A DNA stretch of 11,565 nucleotides from Clostridiales bacterium. GTDB taxonomy: Bacteria > Bacillota > Clostridia > Oscillospirales > QAMX01. This document shows, one piece after another, positions 1 through 6,110 of this stretch. The notes below the pieces were generated by a model, which saw nothing but the letters and a program-made list of their open reading frames with translations, ran no database searches and was not told where the DNA came from. The position numbers were made by a program, and so were the translations under genes. The stretch is from NCBI GenBank assembly GCA_016285815.1, contig JAEERN010000233.1, positions 1 to 11,565 on the forward strand. The letters are read 5' to 3'. Positions within the stretch are counted from its first letter, which is position 1. The number at the start of each line of letters is the position of its first letter.

Positions 1-375
1 CGGTGCGGTCTGTCGGACCGGGCGCGGACGCTGAGGGCCGACGCCTTCGCCCCGCCGCCCTTCGCGGCGGGCTCGCTGGACGGGATCGTCTGCAACCCGC
101 CCTATCTGCGGACGGACGAGCCCCTGCCGGACGCGTTCGAGCCGAGGGCCGCCTTTTACGGCGGCGCCGACGGGCTGGACTTTTACCGCGCGGTGACCGC
201 GGGCTGGACCGCGGCGCTGGCGCCGGGGGCGCCGCTGTGCTTCGAGGTCGGTCTGGGCCAGGACAAGGCCGTGGCCGGGCTGATGGAGCGGGCCGGTCTG
301 GAAGGCCTTCGGACGCGGAAGGATCTGGGCGGCGTGACCCGCGCCGTCTGCGGCCGCGCGCCGGAGCGGGGATGA
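1..375 (+). CDS. prmC: Peptide chain release factor N5-glutamine methyltransferase, C-terminal part (partial)
   Basis: The frame is open from base 1 and stops at 373-375, leaving 124 residues of the C-terminal half; the start lies outside the window. The NPPY signature (bases 94-105) is the motif by which SAM-dependent N5-glutamine methyltransferases grip the Gln side chain. It is followed by EPRAAFYGGADGLDFYR, the EPR-x-AL-x-GG-x-DGLxFYR block typical of PrmC/HemK, then FEVGLGQ and the end motif KDLGGVTRAVCGR, which matches the PrmC ending KDLxGxxRVVxGR. The family methylates the GGQ glutamine of release factors RF1 and RF2 in the cytoplasm and so aids translation termination. prmC often lies beside prfA; here the next gene, 70 nt downstream, encodes a glycoside hydrolase instead. 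The N-terminal helical domain and SAM-binding GxGxG are outside the window, so another N5-Gln or N6-adenine methyltransferase is a small residual possibility. Confidence 0.86.
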   Translation, partial: RCGLSDRARTLRADAFAPPPFAAGSLDGIVCNPPYLRTDEPLPDAFEPRAAFYGGADGLDFYRAVTAGWTAALAPGAPLCFEVGLGQDKAVAGLMERAGLEGLRTRKDLGGVTRAVCGRAPERG

Positions 376-445
376 GCCCCCGCAAAAAGAAAAGGCCCCG
401 CTGCGGAGACGGCGGGAAGCAGATAAGATCGAGGAGGATCGAAGT

Positions 446-2629
446 ATGTTTTCGTTCGTGAGGAAAAGCGTTCCCGCGGAGGACGAGATCAGCCTGTACA
501 AACGGCGGGAGACGGTCTATGAGACGGACCGGACGCTGGAGGCGCCGGGGCCGTACACCGTGGCGATCCGGTTCGTGGACGCGGTGGCGGAGAACGCCTC
601 GGTGACGGTCAACGGCCGGGAGGCCGAGGCTGTGGCCGGCTGGACCATGTGCAACACGGGCAAGGCGCGGCTGGGCGCGTTCGTCTGGACCGCGGAGGAG
701 GGCGACGCGGGCAGGGCGCCGGTCGTCGGCGTGCGGGGCATCCCCACGGCCACGGAGGTGACCATGGTCCCGGGCCGGGACGAGGCGCTGATCGGCGAGG
801 CGAAGGCCCTGCGCGTCAAGCCGGACGAGATCCGCGTCCCCCTGACGCTGGAGCGGGGGATGCAGCTGGTGGCCACGGTGGGCGACCACTCGTTCTCGTG
901 CAGCCGGGAAGAGCTGGAGGCGACGCTGGACCGCATGGAAGAGCTGGTGCCCAAGATGCGGTCCCTGGGCTTCAACGGCATCGAGAGCTACGTCCGCTGG
1001 GACATGGTCGAGGCCGAACAGGGGAAATTCGACTGGAGCTATTACGACGCGGTCGTCAACAAGGGCGCGGAGTACGGCATGAAGTGGTTCCCGCTGGTCA
1101 TCGGCGGCTCGGCCTACGCCCTGCCCGAATGGTACCGGGAGCGGACCGAGGGCTTCGTGGGCTTCAAGTGTCTCGAGCACGGGGAAGAGAACAACTGCCC
1201 CTCGATCTTCAGTGAACAGCAGACGCCCTACGTCTCGGCGTATCTCCACGAGTTCGGCCGCCACTACAACAGCTGGGGCGACAAGGTCTTCGGCTGTCGG
1301 CTGGGCCCCAGCGGGAACTACGGCGAGAGCCAGTACCCCGCCAGCGGCAACTGGGGCTATAAGCACCGGCCCGAGCACATGCACATCGGCTGGTGGGCGG
1401 GGGACGACATGGCGCAGGTCAAGTTCCGCGCCGCCATGGAGAAGAAGTACGGCACGGTCGAGGCGCTGAACAAGGCCTGGGGCGACGGGTTCGCGAGCTT
1501 CGAGGAGGTCCGCACCTTCCTGCCGGTCATGACGGACAGCCGCCGCAAGCGCAAGGACTTCGTGGATTGGTACACCGACGAGATGACCGACTGGTGCAAC
1601 CGCTGGGCCGTCTGGATGCGGGAAGAGCTGAAGGACTTGGACATCTACCAGAGCTCCGGCGGCTGGGGCTATGCCGAGTGCGGCACGGACTTTTCCGCCC
1701 AGGCCAAGGGCATGAAGCCCGTCGGCGGCGGCATCCGCGCCACCAACGAGGACGAGAGCTATGAGCTGAACTTCGCCATCACCCGGATGCTGGCCAGCGC
1801 CGCCCGGTTCTACGGCGTCAAGTTCGGGTCCGAGCCGGCGGGCTTCGGCACGGTGCGCAGCGTGATGAACCGGCTGTACAACATCCTCTGCAACAACGGC
1901 AGCCATCTGTTCTACTATTACCCCAACATCACCGGCAGCGAGCTGGGCAGCAGCCGCTGGCTGAAGTACTCGCCGCTGCTGGACCGCCGGAGCGAGCCGC
2001 TGACCGAGGTGGCCGTGCTGTACCCGGACACCCAGGGCCGCATCGGCGACGCGGCGATCCGCTATCTCGAGGGGTCGTCCTTCTTCAGTCAGGTGTTCCC
2101 CCTGCGGCGGAAGCTGGACTATGACTTCTGCTCGGAGGAGATGATCCGGGACGGGGCGCTGGAGCGCTATAAGGTCCTGGTGATCCTGGGCCGGAACCAC
2201 GAGGGCGACGTCATCGAGGCCGAGGCGCTGGACCGCATCGACGCGTGGGTCCGGGGCGGCGGCCGGGTGATCTGCCCGGTGCTGCAGTCCAACAACATCC
2301 GCGGGCCCATGACGGTGGAAGGGGACCAGTCGGTCTACCGCCGCTGGGCGGCGGGCGACGTCGGCGCGGGACAGGTCTTCCTGCCGCCGGAGATGCGCGA
2401 GCCGCTGGACGACTTCATCGACGACGTGGCCGACATCCTGATGGGGATGGACGACCTGGATCCGCTGACGAAGAAGATGCTGACCGCCGAGCATCCCCGC
2501 GGCGTCTACGCCGCCGCGCTGAAGAGCGGCGAGCTGGCCTTCTACAACGAGCGGCTCACCGACGCCCGCGTCCGCCTGTCCGACGGGACGGAGTTCACCA
2601 TGGAGCCGGTCTCGATCCGGCTGGTGTGA
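446..2629 (+). CDS. TIM-barrel glycoside hydrolase, GH42/GH14-like, with C-terminal GATase-like (beta-galactosidase trimerisation-type) domain
   Basis: 727 residues. The ATG at 446 follows GAGGAGG (431-437) with an 8-nt gap, so the start is secure. No signal peptide or membrane segment is visible, so the enzyme should be cytoplasmic and act on imported oligosaccharides or glycosides. Residues about 30-125 are beta-rich. Residues about 145-500 form the barrel: NGIESYVRWDMVEAEQGKFDWS is the strand-2 block (W-x-x-x-E-x-x-x-G-x-FD) of GH42 and related enzymes. GPSGNYGESQYP offers E294 as acid/base, and FGSEPAG offers E463 as nucleophile; their 169-residue spacing is close to that of GH42 enzymes. 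The GPSG-x-YGE-x-QYP block also recalls the GP-x-GE-x-x-YPSYP block of GH14 beta-amylases. From about residue 518, VAVLYPDTQGR to IDAWVRGGGRVICPV is a Rossmann-like fold resembling the GH42 trimerisation domain. The substrate cannot be assigned. There is no obvious promoter in the 70 nt upstream, so read-through from prmC is possible. Confidence 0.85.
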   Translation: MFSFVRKSVPAEDEISLYKRRETVYETDRTLEAPGPYTVAIRFVDAVAENASVTVNGREAEAVAGWTMCNTGKARLGAFVWTAEEGDAGRAPVVGVRGIPTATEVTMVPGRDEALIGEAKALRVKPDEIRVPLTLERGMQLVATVGDHSFSCSREELEATLDRMEELVPKMRSLGFNGIESYVRWDMVEAEQGKFDWSYYDAVVNKGAEYGMKWFPLVIGGSAYALPEWYRERTEGFVGFKCLEHGEENNCPSIFSEQQTPYVSAYLHEFGRHYNSWGDKVFGCRLGPSGNYGESQYPASGNWGYKHRPEHMHIGWWAGDDMAQVKFRAAMEKKYGTVEALNKAWGDGFASFEEVRTFLPVMTDSRRKRKDFVDWYTDEMTDWCNRWAVWMREELKDLDIYQSSGGWGYAECGTDFSAQAKGMKPVGGGIRATNEDESYELNFAITRMLASAARFYGVKFGSEPAGFGTVRSVMNRLYNILCNNGSHLFYYYPNITGSELGSSRWLKYSPLLDRRSEPLTEVAVLYPDTQGRIGDAAIRYLEGSSFFSQVFPLRRKLDYDFCSEEMIRDGALERYKVLVILGRNHEGDVIEAEALDRIDAWVRGGGRVICPVLQSNNIRGPMTVEGDQSVYRRWAAGDVGAGQVFLPPEMREPLDDFIDDVADILMGMDDLDPLTKKMLTAEHPRGVYAAALKSGELAFYNERLTDARVRLSDGTEFTMEPVSIRLV

Positions 2630-2656
2630 CGGCCCCGTGCGGCGAAAAGAGCAGAG

Positions 2657-2695
2657 AAAAACGGGCCGGCTCTCCGGAAGCGGAGGGCCGGCCCG
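2657..2695 (-). terminator. Intrinsic terminator of the cupin gene (minus strand)
   Basis: Arms 2662-2676 and 2681-2695 form a 15-bp stem with one mismatch around a GAAG loop. Reading the minus strand, the stem is followed by a U run (complement of 2657-2661) and further U-rich sequence. On the plus strand only a weak TCTTT follows, so it would serve the convergent hydrolase gene poorly, though it may still slow polymerase in both directions. Confidence 0.72.
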
Positions 2696-2719
2696 CGGTC
2701 TTTGCCGGGACGCGGGCGT

Positions 2720-3067
2720 TCAATCCAGCACGATCAGCGCCACCAGCTCCAGATCCTGGCTTCCGGTGCAGCGGATGGCGTGGCCGGTGCCGGACACGGT
2801 GACGCAGACGTCGCCCGGGCCGACGGGGACCTCGCGGCCGTTGTCGCTGAACAGGCCGGTCCCGCTGACGACGACGAAGATCTCGCTCTCGCCGTGGTGC
2901 TCGTGAAAGCCGATGGACGCGCCCTGGGGCAGCGTCAGCCGGGAGAACAGGCGGTTTTTCCCGTGCATCTCCTCCGGGGACAGGAAAGCGCGAAGGGTGA
3001 CGGTGCCGTCGCCGCCGCGCATGTGCTCGCGGTGTTCGACGGGAAGCTGGTATCCGTTCTTGACCAT
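2720..3067 (-). CDS. Small single-domain cupin protein (Cupin_2 type)
   Basis: 115 residues, a typical size for a one-domain cupin. Cupin motif 1 is G49-x5-H55-x-H57-x4-E62-x6-G69, in HEHHGESEIFVVVSGTG. Motif 2 starts at G85 and gives H96; its proline is replaced by V91 and its final asparagine by C100. H55, H57, E62 and H96 form the usual 3-His/1-Glu site for a divalent metal. The ATG at 3065-3067 follows AAGGAGAGG on the minus strand with a short gap. No signal peptide is present, so it is cytoplasmic. It has its own promoter (3107-3135) and terminator (2657-2695) and so is monocistronic, converging on the hydrolase gene. Cupins of this form include isomerases, sugar-binding proteins and dioxygenases; the sequence does not choose between them. 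Confidence 0.88.
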   Translation of the reverse strand: MVKNGYQLPVEHREHMRGGDGTVTLRAFLSPEEMHGKNRLFSRLTLPQGASIGFHEHHGESEIFVVVSGTGLFSDNGREVPVGPGDVCVTVSGTGHAIRCTGSQDLELVALIVLD

Positions 3068-3094
3068 TTCGGTCCTCTCCTTTCGGGGCGTTTT

Positions 3095-3101
3095 TTCGAC
3101 A
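3095..3101 (-). promoter_or_regulatory. Candidate 0A box (Spo0A-binding site) at the cupin gene start
   Basis: On the minus strand this reads TGTCGAA, the full 7-base 0A box consensus. It lies 5 bp beyond the predicted -10, over the likely transcription start, where binding would be expected to repress. About one such 7-mer is expected by chance in a window of this size, so its position is the only real support. Confidence 0.3.
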
Positions 3102-3106
3102 GGAAC

Positions 3107-3135
3107 AGGATATCACAACGCGGCGGCAAAAGCAA
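3107..3135 (-). promoter_or_regulatory. Sigma-A promoter of the cupin gene
   Basis: Minus strand: -35 TTGCTT (complement of 3130-3135), a 17-bp spacer, and -10 TATCCT (complement of 3107-3112) preceded by TGA, an extended -10. Predicted start near 3100, giving a leader of about 33 nt before the ATG. Confidence 0.6.
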
Positions 3136-3183
3136 GCGGAAAAAATCTTTTTGAAAAAACGAAAAAAACCGGTGGGCCGGGGG

Positions 3184-3212
3184 TTTACAAAGGAAAAGTT
3201 TTGTGGTATGAT
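3184..3212 (+). promoter_or_regulatory. Sigma-A promoter of the rpsO-pnp operon
   Basis: -35 TTTACA (3184-3189), 17-bp spacer, -10 TATGAT (3207-3212) with an extended TGG. Predicted start near 3219, leaving a leader of about 118 nt before rpsO. It is divergent from the cupin promoter, with 48 bp between the two -35 elements. Confidence 0.8.
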
Positions 3213-3219
3213 ATCAAAG

Positions 3220-3310
3220 TGCGCATTAGCCCCAGACTGAGACGGACAGACAAAGCCCCGAAACGGGGGGATTCACCCGCTTCCGGCCCGGTCCCGCGGC
3301 GGTCTGCGCA
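3220..3310 (+). promoter_or_regulatory. Structured 5' leader of rpsO, candidate S15 autoregulatory RNA
   Basis: The leader can fold into a closed element that ends 10 nt before the ribosome site. TGCG (3220-3223) pairs with CGCA (3307-3310). After a 9-nt bulge, CAGACTG (3233-3239) pairs with CGGTCTG (3300-3306), ending in adjacent U-G and G-C pairs. Inside is the hairpin CCCCG-AAA-CGGGG (3256-3268). S15 of several bacteria is known to repress its own mRNA by binding leader structures that mimic its 16S rRNA site, which includes a GU/GC step. The pairings are seen by eye; the regulatory role is inference. Confidence 0.42.
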
Positions 3311-3336
3311 AAATAATGAGAAAGGTGAAGACACCC

Positions 3337-3603
3337 ATGATCAGCAGCGAAAAGAAAAAGGCCGTCATCGAAGCGAGCCGCACCCACGAGACCGACACCG
3401 GCTCTCCCGAGGTCCAGATCGCCATCCTGACCGCCCGCATCAAGGAGCTCAACGAGCACCTGAAGACCCATCCCAAGGACAACCACAGCCGCCGCGGCCT
3501 GCTCCAGATGGTCGGCAACCGCCGTTCCATGCTGGACTATCTGCAGCGCAAGGACATCGTGCGTTACCGCGCGTTGATCGAAAAGCTCGAGATCCGCAAG
3601 TAA
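3337..3603 (+). CDS. rpsO: 30S ribosomal protein S15
   Basis: 88 residues, the normal bacterial S15 length. The ATG at 3337 is preferred over the in-frame ATG at 3316, because AAAGGTG (3321-3327) lies 9 nt before it and would fall inside the longer version. Diagnostic blocks are THETDTGSPEVQIAILTARI, LNEHLKTHPKDNHSRRGLL and RRSMLDYLQ, ending in RYRALIEKLEIRK. The three-helix bundle binds the 16S rRNA central-domain junction early in 30S assembly and forms a bridge to the 50S subunit. It is followed by pnp after 196 nt, an arrangement conserved across many bacteria. The structured leader upstream suggests translational autoregulation. Confidence 0.99.
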   Translation: MISSEKKKAVIEASRTHETDTGSPEVQIAILTARIKELNEHLKTHPKDNHSRRGLLQMVGNRRSMLDYLQRKDIVRYRALIEKLEIRK

Positions 3604-3614
3604 ACCCCGAGACC

Positions 3615-3648
3615 GTCCGGCGGACAGAGGGTCCTCTGTCCGCCGGAC
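3615..3648 (+). terminator. Long perfect hairpin after rpsO (partial terminator or RNA-processing site)
   Basis: GTCCGGCGGACAGAGG (3615-3630) is fully complementary to CCTCTGTCCGCCGGAC (3633-3648); realistically a 15-bp stem with a 4-nt loop. Only TTGG and GTTT follow, so there is no proper U run and termination should be weak, in keeping with read-through to pnp. In E. coli the rpsO-pnp interval carries a long stem cleaved by RNase III; this stem sits in the equivalent place. It may also protect the 3' end of rpsO mRNA. Confidence 0.6.
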
Positions 3649-3690
3649 CCTTGGCGTTTCCCCAAAGCAAAAACCGGGGCGGCGCCTGTT

Positions 3691-3752
3691 AGCAGTTGAA
3701 GGCGCCTTCCGTCGGCGGAAAGCATCCCGGAGGGACGGCGGCTTCAAGTGCT
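3691..3752 (+). ncRNA. Three-way-junction RNA element in the pnp leader
   Basis: Outer helix: AGCAGTTGAAGGCGCC (3691-3706) pairs with GGCGGCTTCAAGTGCT (3737-3752), 14 of 16 positions, with two G-G mismatches. Within it are two hairpins, TTCCG-TCGG-CGGAA (3707-3720) and TCCC-GGA-GGGA (3725-3735). The fold ends about 30 nt before the pnp ribosome site. GGCGCC at 3681-3686 is self-complementary and could instead pair with the GGCGCC at 3701-3706, opening the outer helix. Role inferred: pnp is autoregulated through its leader in E. coli. No Rfam family is recognised. Confidence 0.5.
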
Positions 3753-3799
3753 AAAGGGCGCTCTCCCCACCAAAAAAGAACAGGAGGACACCGAAAAGC

Positions 3800-5911
3800 A
3801 TGATCACCAGAATGCAGTTCAACACCCACGAGTATGAAACGCTCGTCGGCGGCCGTCCGATGAAGATCGAGATCGGCAAAATGGCGGGCCTTTCCAACGG
3901 CTCGTGCCTCGTGAGATACGGCGATACCGTCGTTCTCGTCAACGCCACCGCGTCGGCCAAGCCCCGCGACGGCATCGACTTTTTCCCGCTGTCCGTGGAC
4001 TATGAGGAAAAGCTCTACTCCGTGGGCCACATCCCCGGGTCCTGGGGCCGCCGGGAGGGCCGCCCCAGCGAGCACGCCATCCTGACGTCCCGCGTCATCG
4101 ACCGGCCCATCCGCCCGCTGTTCCCCAAGGACATGCGGAACGACGTCTGCATCTCCTGCACCGTCATGAGCGTCGAACAGGACAACTCGCCCGAGATCTG
4201 CGCCATGATCGGCACGTCCGTGGCGCTGTCCATCTCCGACATCCCGTGGAGCGGCCCCACCGCCGCGCTGAACGTGGGCTTCGTCAACGGGAAATACGTC
4301 ATCAACCCCACCGAAGAAGAGCGGGCCGCTTCGACCCTGTCTCTCACCGTGGCGGGCACGAAGGAAAAGGTCGTCATGATCGAGGCCGGGGCCAAAGAGA
4401 TCCCCAACGACATCATGTACAACGCCATCATGCTGGCCCACGAGCAGATCAAGCCCATCTGTGAGTTCATCAGCGGCATCCAGGCCGAGCTGGGCAAGCC
4501 GAAGTTCGACTATCCCCACGTCAACGTCCCCGAGGAGCTGTTCGACGAGATCAAGGCCGGCTTCCTCGACGATATGCGCGCCGCCATGGACACCGACGAC
4601 AAGACCGTGCGGGACGCCAATCTGGCCGTTCTGAAGGAAAAGGTCGTCGCCGCGCTGGGCGAGAAGTACCCCGACAGCGACGCCGCCTTCGACGAGTGTC
4701 TCTACAAGCTGGAGAAGTTCGTCGTCCGCCGCTGGCTGCTGGACGATCACAAGCGGGTCGACGGCCGCCGCATGGACCAGATCCGGCCTCTGGCCGCCGA
4801 AGTGGGCATCCTGCCCCGCGCCCACGGTTCGGGCATGTTCACCCGCGGCCAGACCCAGGTGCTGACCAGCGTCACGCTGGGCACCGTGGCCGACTATCAG
4901 CCGCTGGACGGCGTCTCGCCCGAGACCAGCAAGCGGTATATCCACCACTACAACTTCCCGAGCTACAGCGTCGGCGAAGCCCGTGCCGCCCGCAGCCCCG
5001 GCCGCCGCGAGATCGGCCACGGCGCTCTGGCAGAGCGCGCGCTGGAGCCGGTCATCCCCGCCGAGGCCGACTTCCCCTACTGCATCCGCCTGGTGTCTGA
5101 GGTCCTGTCCTCCAACGGCTCGACGTCTCAGGGCTCTGTCTGCGGCTCCACGCTGGCGCTGATGGACGCGGGCGTTCCCATCAAGGCCCCCGTGGCGGGC
5201 ATCTCCTGCGGCCTCATCACCGAGGGCGAACGCTGGATGGTGTTCACCGACATCCAGGGCGTCGAGGACTTCTTCGGCGACATGGACTTCAAGGTCGCCG
5301 GCACCAAGAACGGCATCACGGCCATCCAGATGGACCTGAAGATCGACGGCCTCACCCCCGAGATCATCCGGGAAGCGCTGAACCAGACCTATGAGGCGCG
5401 GCTCGAGATCCTGGACGAGATCATCCTGCCCTGCATCCCCGCGCCGCGGGCCGAGCTCTCCGAATACGCGCCGAAGATGATCCAGATGCAGATCGACGTG
5501 GAAAAGATCCGCGAGGTCATCGGCAAGGGCGGTTCCGTGATCCAGAAGATCGTGGCCGACACCGGCGCCAAGATCGACATCGAGGAGGACGGACGCGTCT
5601 TCATCTCCAGCAGCGACATCAAGGCCTGCCGCGCCGCGGAGGCCACCATCAAGAGCATCGTGTTCGAGCCCGAACCGGGACAGATGTTCCTGGGCCGCGT
5701 GACCCGGATCATGACCTTCGGCGCCTTCGTCGAGATCGCCCCGGGCAAAGAGGGCCTGGTCCACATCTCCAAGCTGGCCAAGAAGCGCATCGACAAGGTC
5801 GAGGACGTCTGCAACGTGGGCGACATGCTGTGGGTCAAGTTCGAAGAGATCGACGAAAAGGGCCGCATCAACCTCTCGCACAAGGACGCGGTCCCGCCTG
5901 TGGAAGCCTGA
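3800..5911 (+). CDS. pnp: Polyribonucleotide nucleotidyltransferase (PNPase)
   Basis: 703 residues, full length for PNPase. It degrades RNA 3'-to-5' using phosphate, as a trimeric ring. Domain order is complete: first RNase PH domain (about 14-145), helical domain (about 240-320), second RNase PH domain with LPRAHGSGMFTRGQTQ, FPSYSVGEARAARSPGRREIG and SVCGSTLALMDAGVP, KH domain with IGKGG (574-578), and S1 domain (about 626-697). D490 and D496 in EDFFGDMDFKVAG match the metal-binding D486 and D492 of E. coli. The ATG at 3800 lies 12 nt after AGGAGG (3782-3787); an in-frame ATG at 3812 is less likely because it is 24 nt away. The loop that is FFRR in E. coli is WGRR here (82-85). It is cotranscribed with rpsO and ends at a strong terminator. 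Confidence 0.99.
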   Translation: MITRMQFNTHEYETLVGGRPMKIEIGKMAGLSNGSCLVRYGDTVVLVNATASAKPRDGIDFFPLSVDYEEKLYSVGHIPGSWGRREGRPSEHAILTSRVIDRPIRPLFPKDMRNDVCISCTVMSVEQDNSPEICAMIGTSVALSISDIPWSGPTAALNVGFVNGKYVINPTEEERAASTLSLTVAGTKEKVVMIEAGAKEIPNDIMYNAIMLAHEQIKPICEFISGIQAELGKPKFDYPHVNVPEELFDEIKAGFLDDMRAAMDTDDKTVRDANLAVLKEKVVAALGEKYPDSDAAFDECLYKLEKFVVRRWLLDDHKRVDGRRMDQIRPLAAEVGILPRAHGSGMFTRGQTQVLTSVTLGTVADYQPLDGVSPETSKRYIHHYNFPSYSVGEARAARSPGRREIGHGALAERALEPVIPAEADFPYCIRLVSEVLSSNGSTSQGSVCGSTLALMDAGVPIKAPVAGISCGLITEGERWMVFTDIQGVEDFFGDMDFKVAGTKNGITAIQMDLKIDGLTPEIIREALNQTYEARLEILDEIILPCIPAPRAELSEYAPKMIQMQIDVEKIREVIGKGGSVIQKIVADTGAKIDIEEDGRVFISSSDIKACRAAEATIKSIVFEPEPGQMFLGRVTRIMTFGAFVEIAPGKEGLVHISKLAKKRIDKVEDVCNVGDMLWVKFEEIDEKGRINLSHKDAVPPVEA

Positions 5912-5935
5912 GCGAAAAAACGATCCGCCTTTCAG

Positions 5936-5971
5936 AGGGCCGCCGGAGCGATCCGGCGGCCCTGTTTTGTT
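5936..5971 (+). terminator. Intrinsic terminator of the rpsO-pnp operon
   Basis: AGGGCCGCCGGA (5936-5947) pairs perfectly with TCCGGCGGCCCT (5952-5963) around GCGA, followed by GTTTTGTT. It lies 25 nt after the pnp stop. Confidence 0.88.
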
Positions 5972-6033
5972 CCCGGGGAGGGTTTTTTTGCTGCAGACTG
6001 CGCGAAAAGCGGTGAAAAAGCGGTCCGAAGCGA

Positions 6034-6062
6034 TTGAACCTTCCGGCAAAAGCTGGTATAAT
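6034..6062 (+). promoter_or_regulatory. Sigma-A promoter of the Spo0A-like gene
   Basis: -35 TTGAAC (6034-6039), 17-bp spacer, consensus -10 TATAAT (6057-6062) with an extended TGG. Predicted start near 6069, so transcription would begin at the base of the hairpin that follows. Confidence 0.75.
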
Positions 6063-6098
6063 AAAAAAGGACCCGGCTGACAAGACCGGGCCGTTTTT
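6063..6098 (+). terminator. Terminator-like hairpin in the leader of the Spo0A-like gene (candidate attenuator)
   Basis: A run 6063-6068, then GG-A-CCCGG (6069-6076) pairing with CCGGG-CC (6086-6092), then five Ts (6094-6098). The A run can extend the stem against the T run, as in bidirectional terminators. It lies between the promoter and the ribosome site (6101-6105), so any transcript reaching the GTG at 6111 must pass it. It could be a second terminator of pnp, an attenuator, or both. Confidence 0.6.
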
Positions 6099-6110
6099 GC
6101 AGAGGAAGAA

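Noticed and set aside
3..461. 152-codon plus-strand open frame at the window start
   Set aside because: It overlaps prmC in another frame; the NPPY and EPR motifs are in frame 1, and this product is Arg/Gly/Ala low-complexity.
3316..3336. Upstream ATG giving S15 seven extra residues
   Set aside because: The longer form would place the AAAGGTG ribosome site inside the gene; the ATG at 3337 gives the standard 88-residue S15.
2913..3692. 259-codon plus-strand open frame across the cupin promoter and rpsO
   Set aside because: It crosses two promoters, runs antisense to the cupin gene and overlaps rpsO in another frame; the product is Arg/Pro-rich with no motif.
3689..6049. 786-codon open frame on the minus strand opposite pnp
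   Set aside because: It is a shadow of the GC-rich codon pattern of pnp, which is certain from its domains. The translation is low-complexity Asp/Val/Gly/His-rich, with no family motif, no ribosome site and no promoter.
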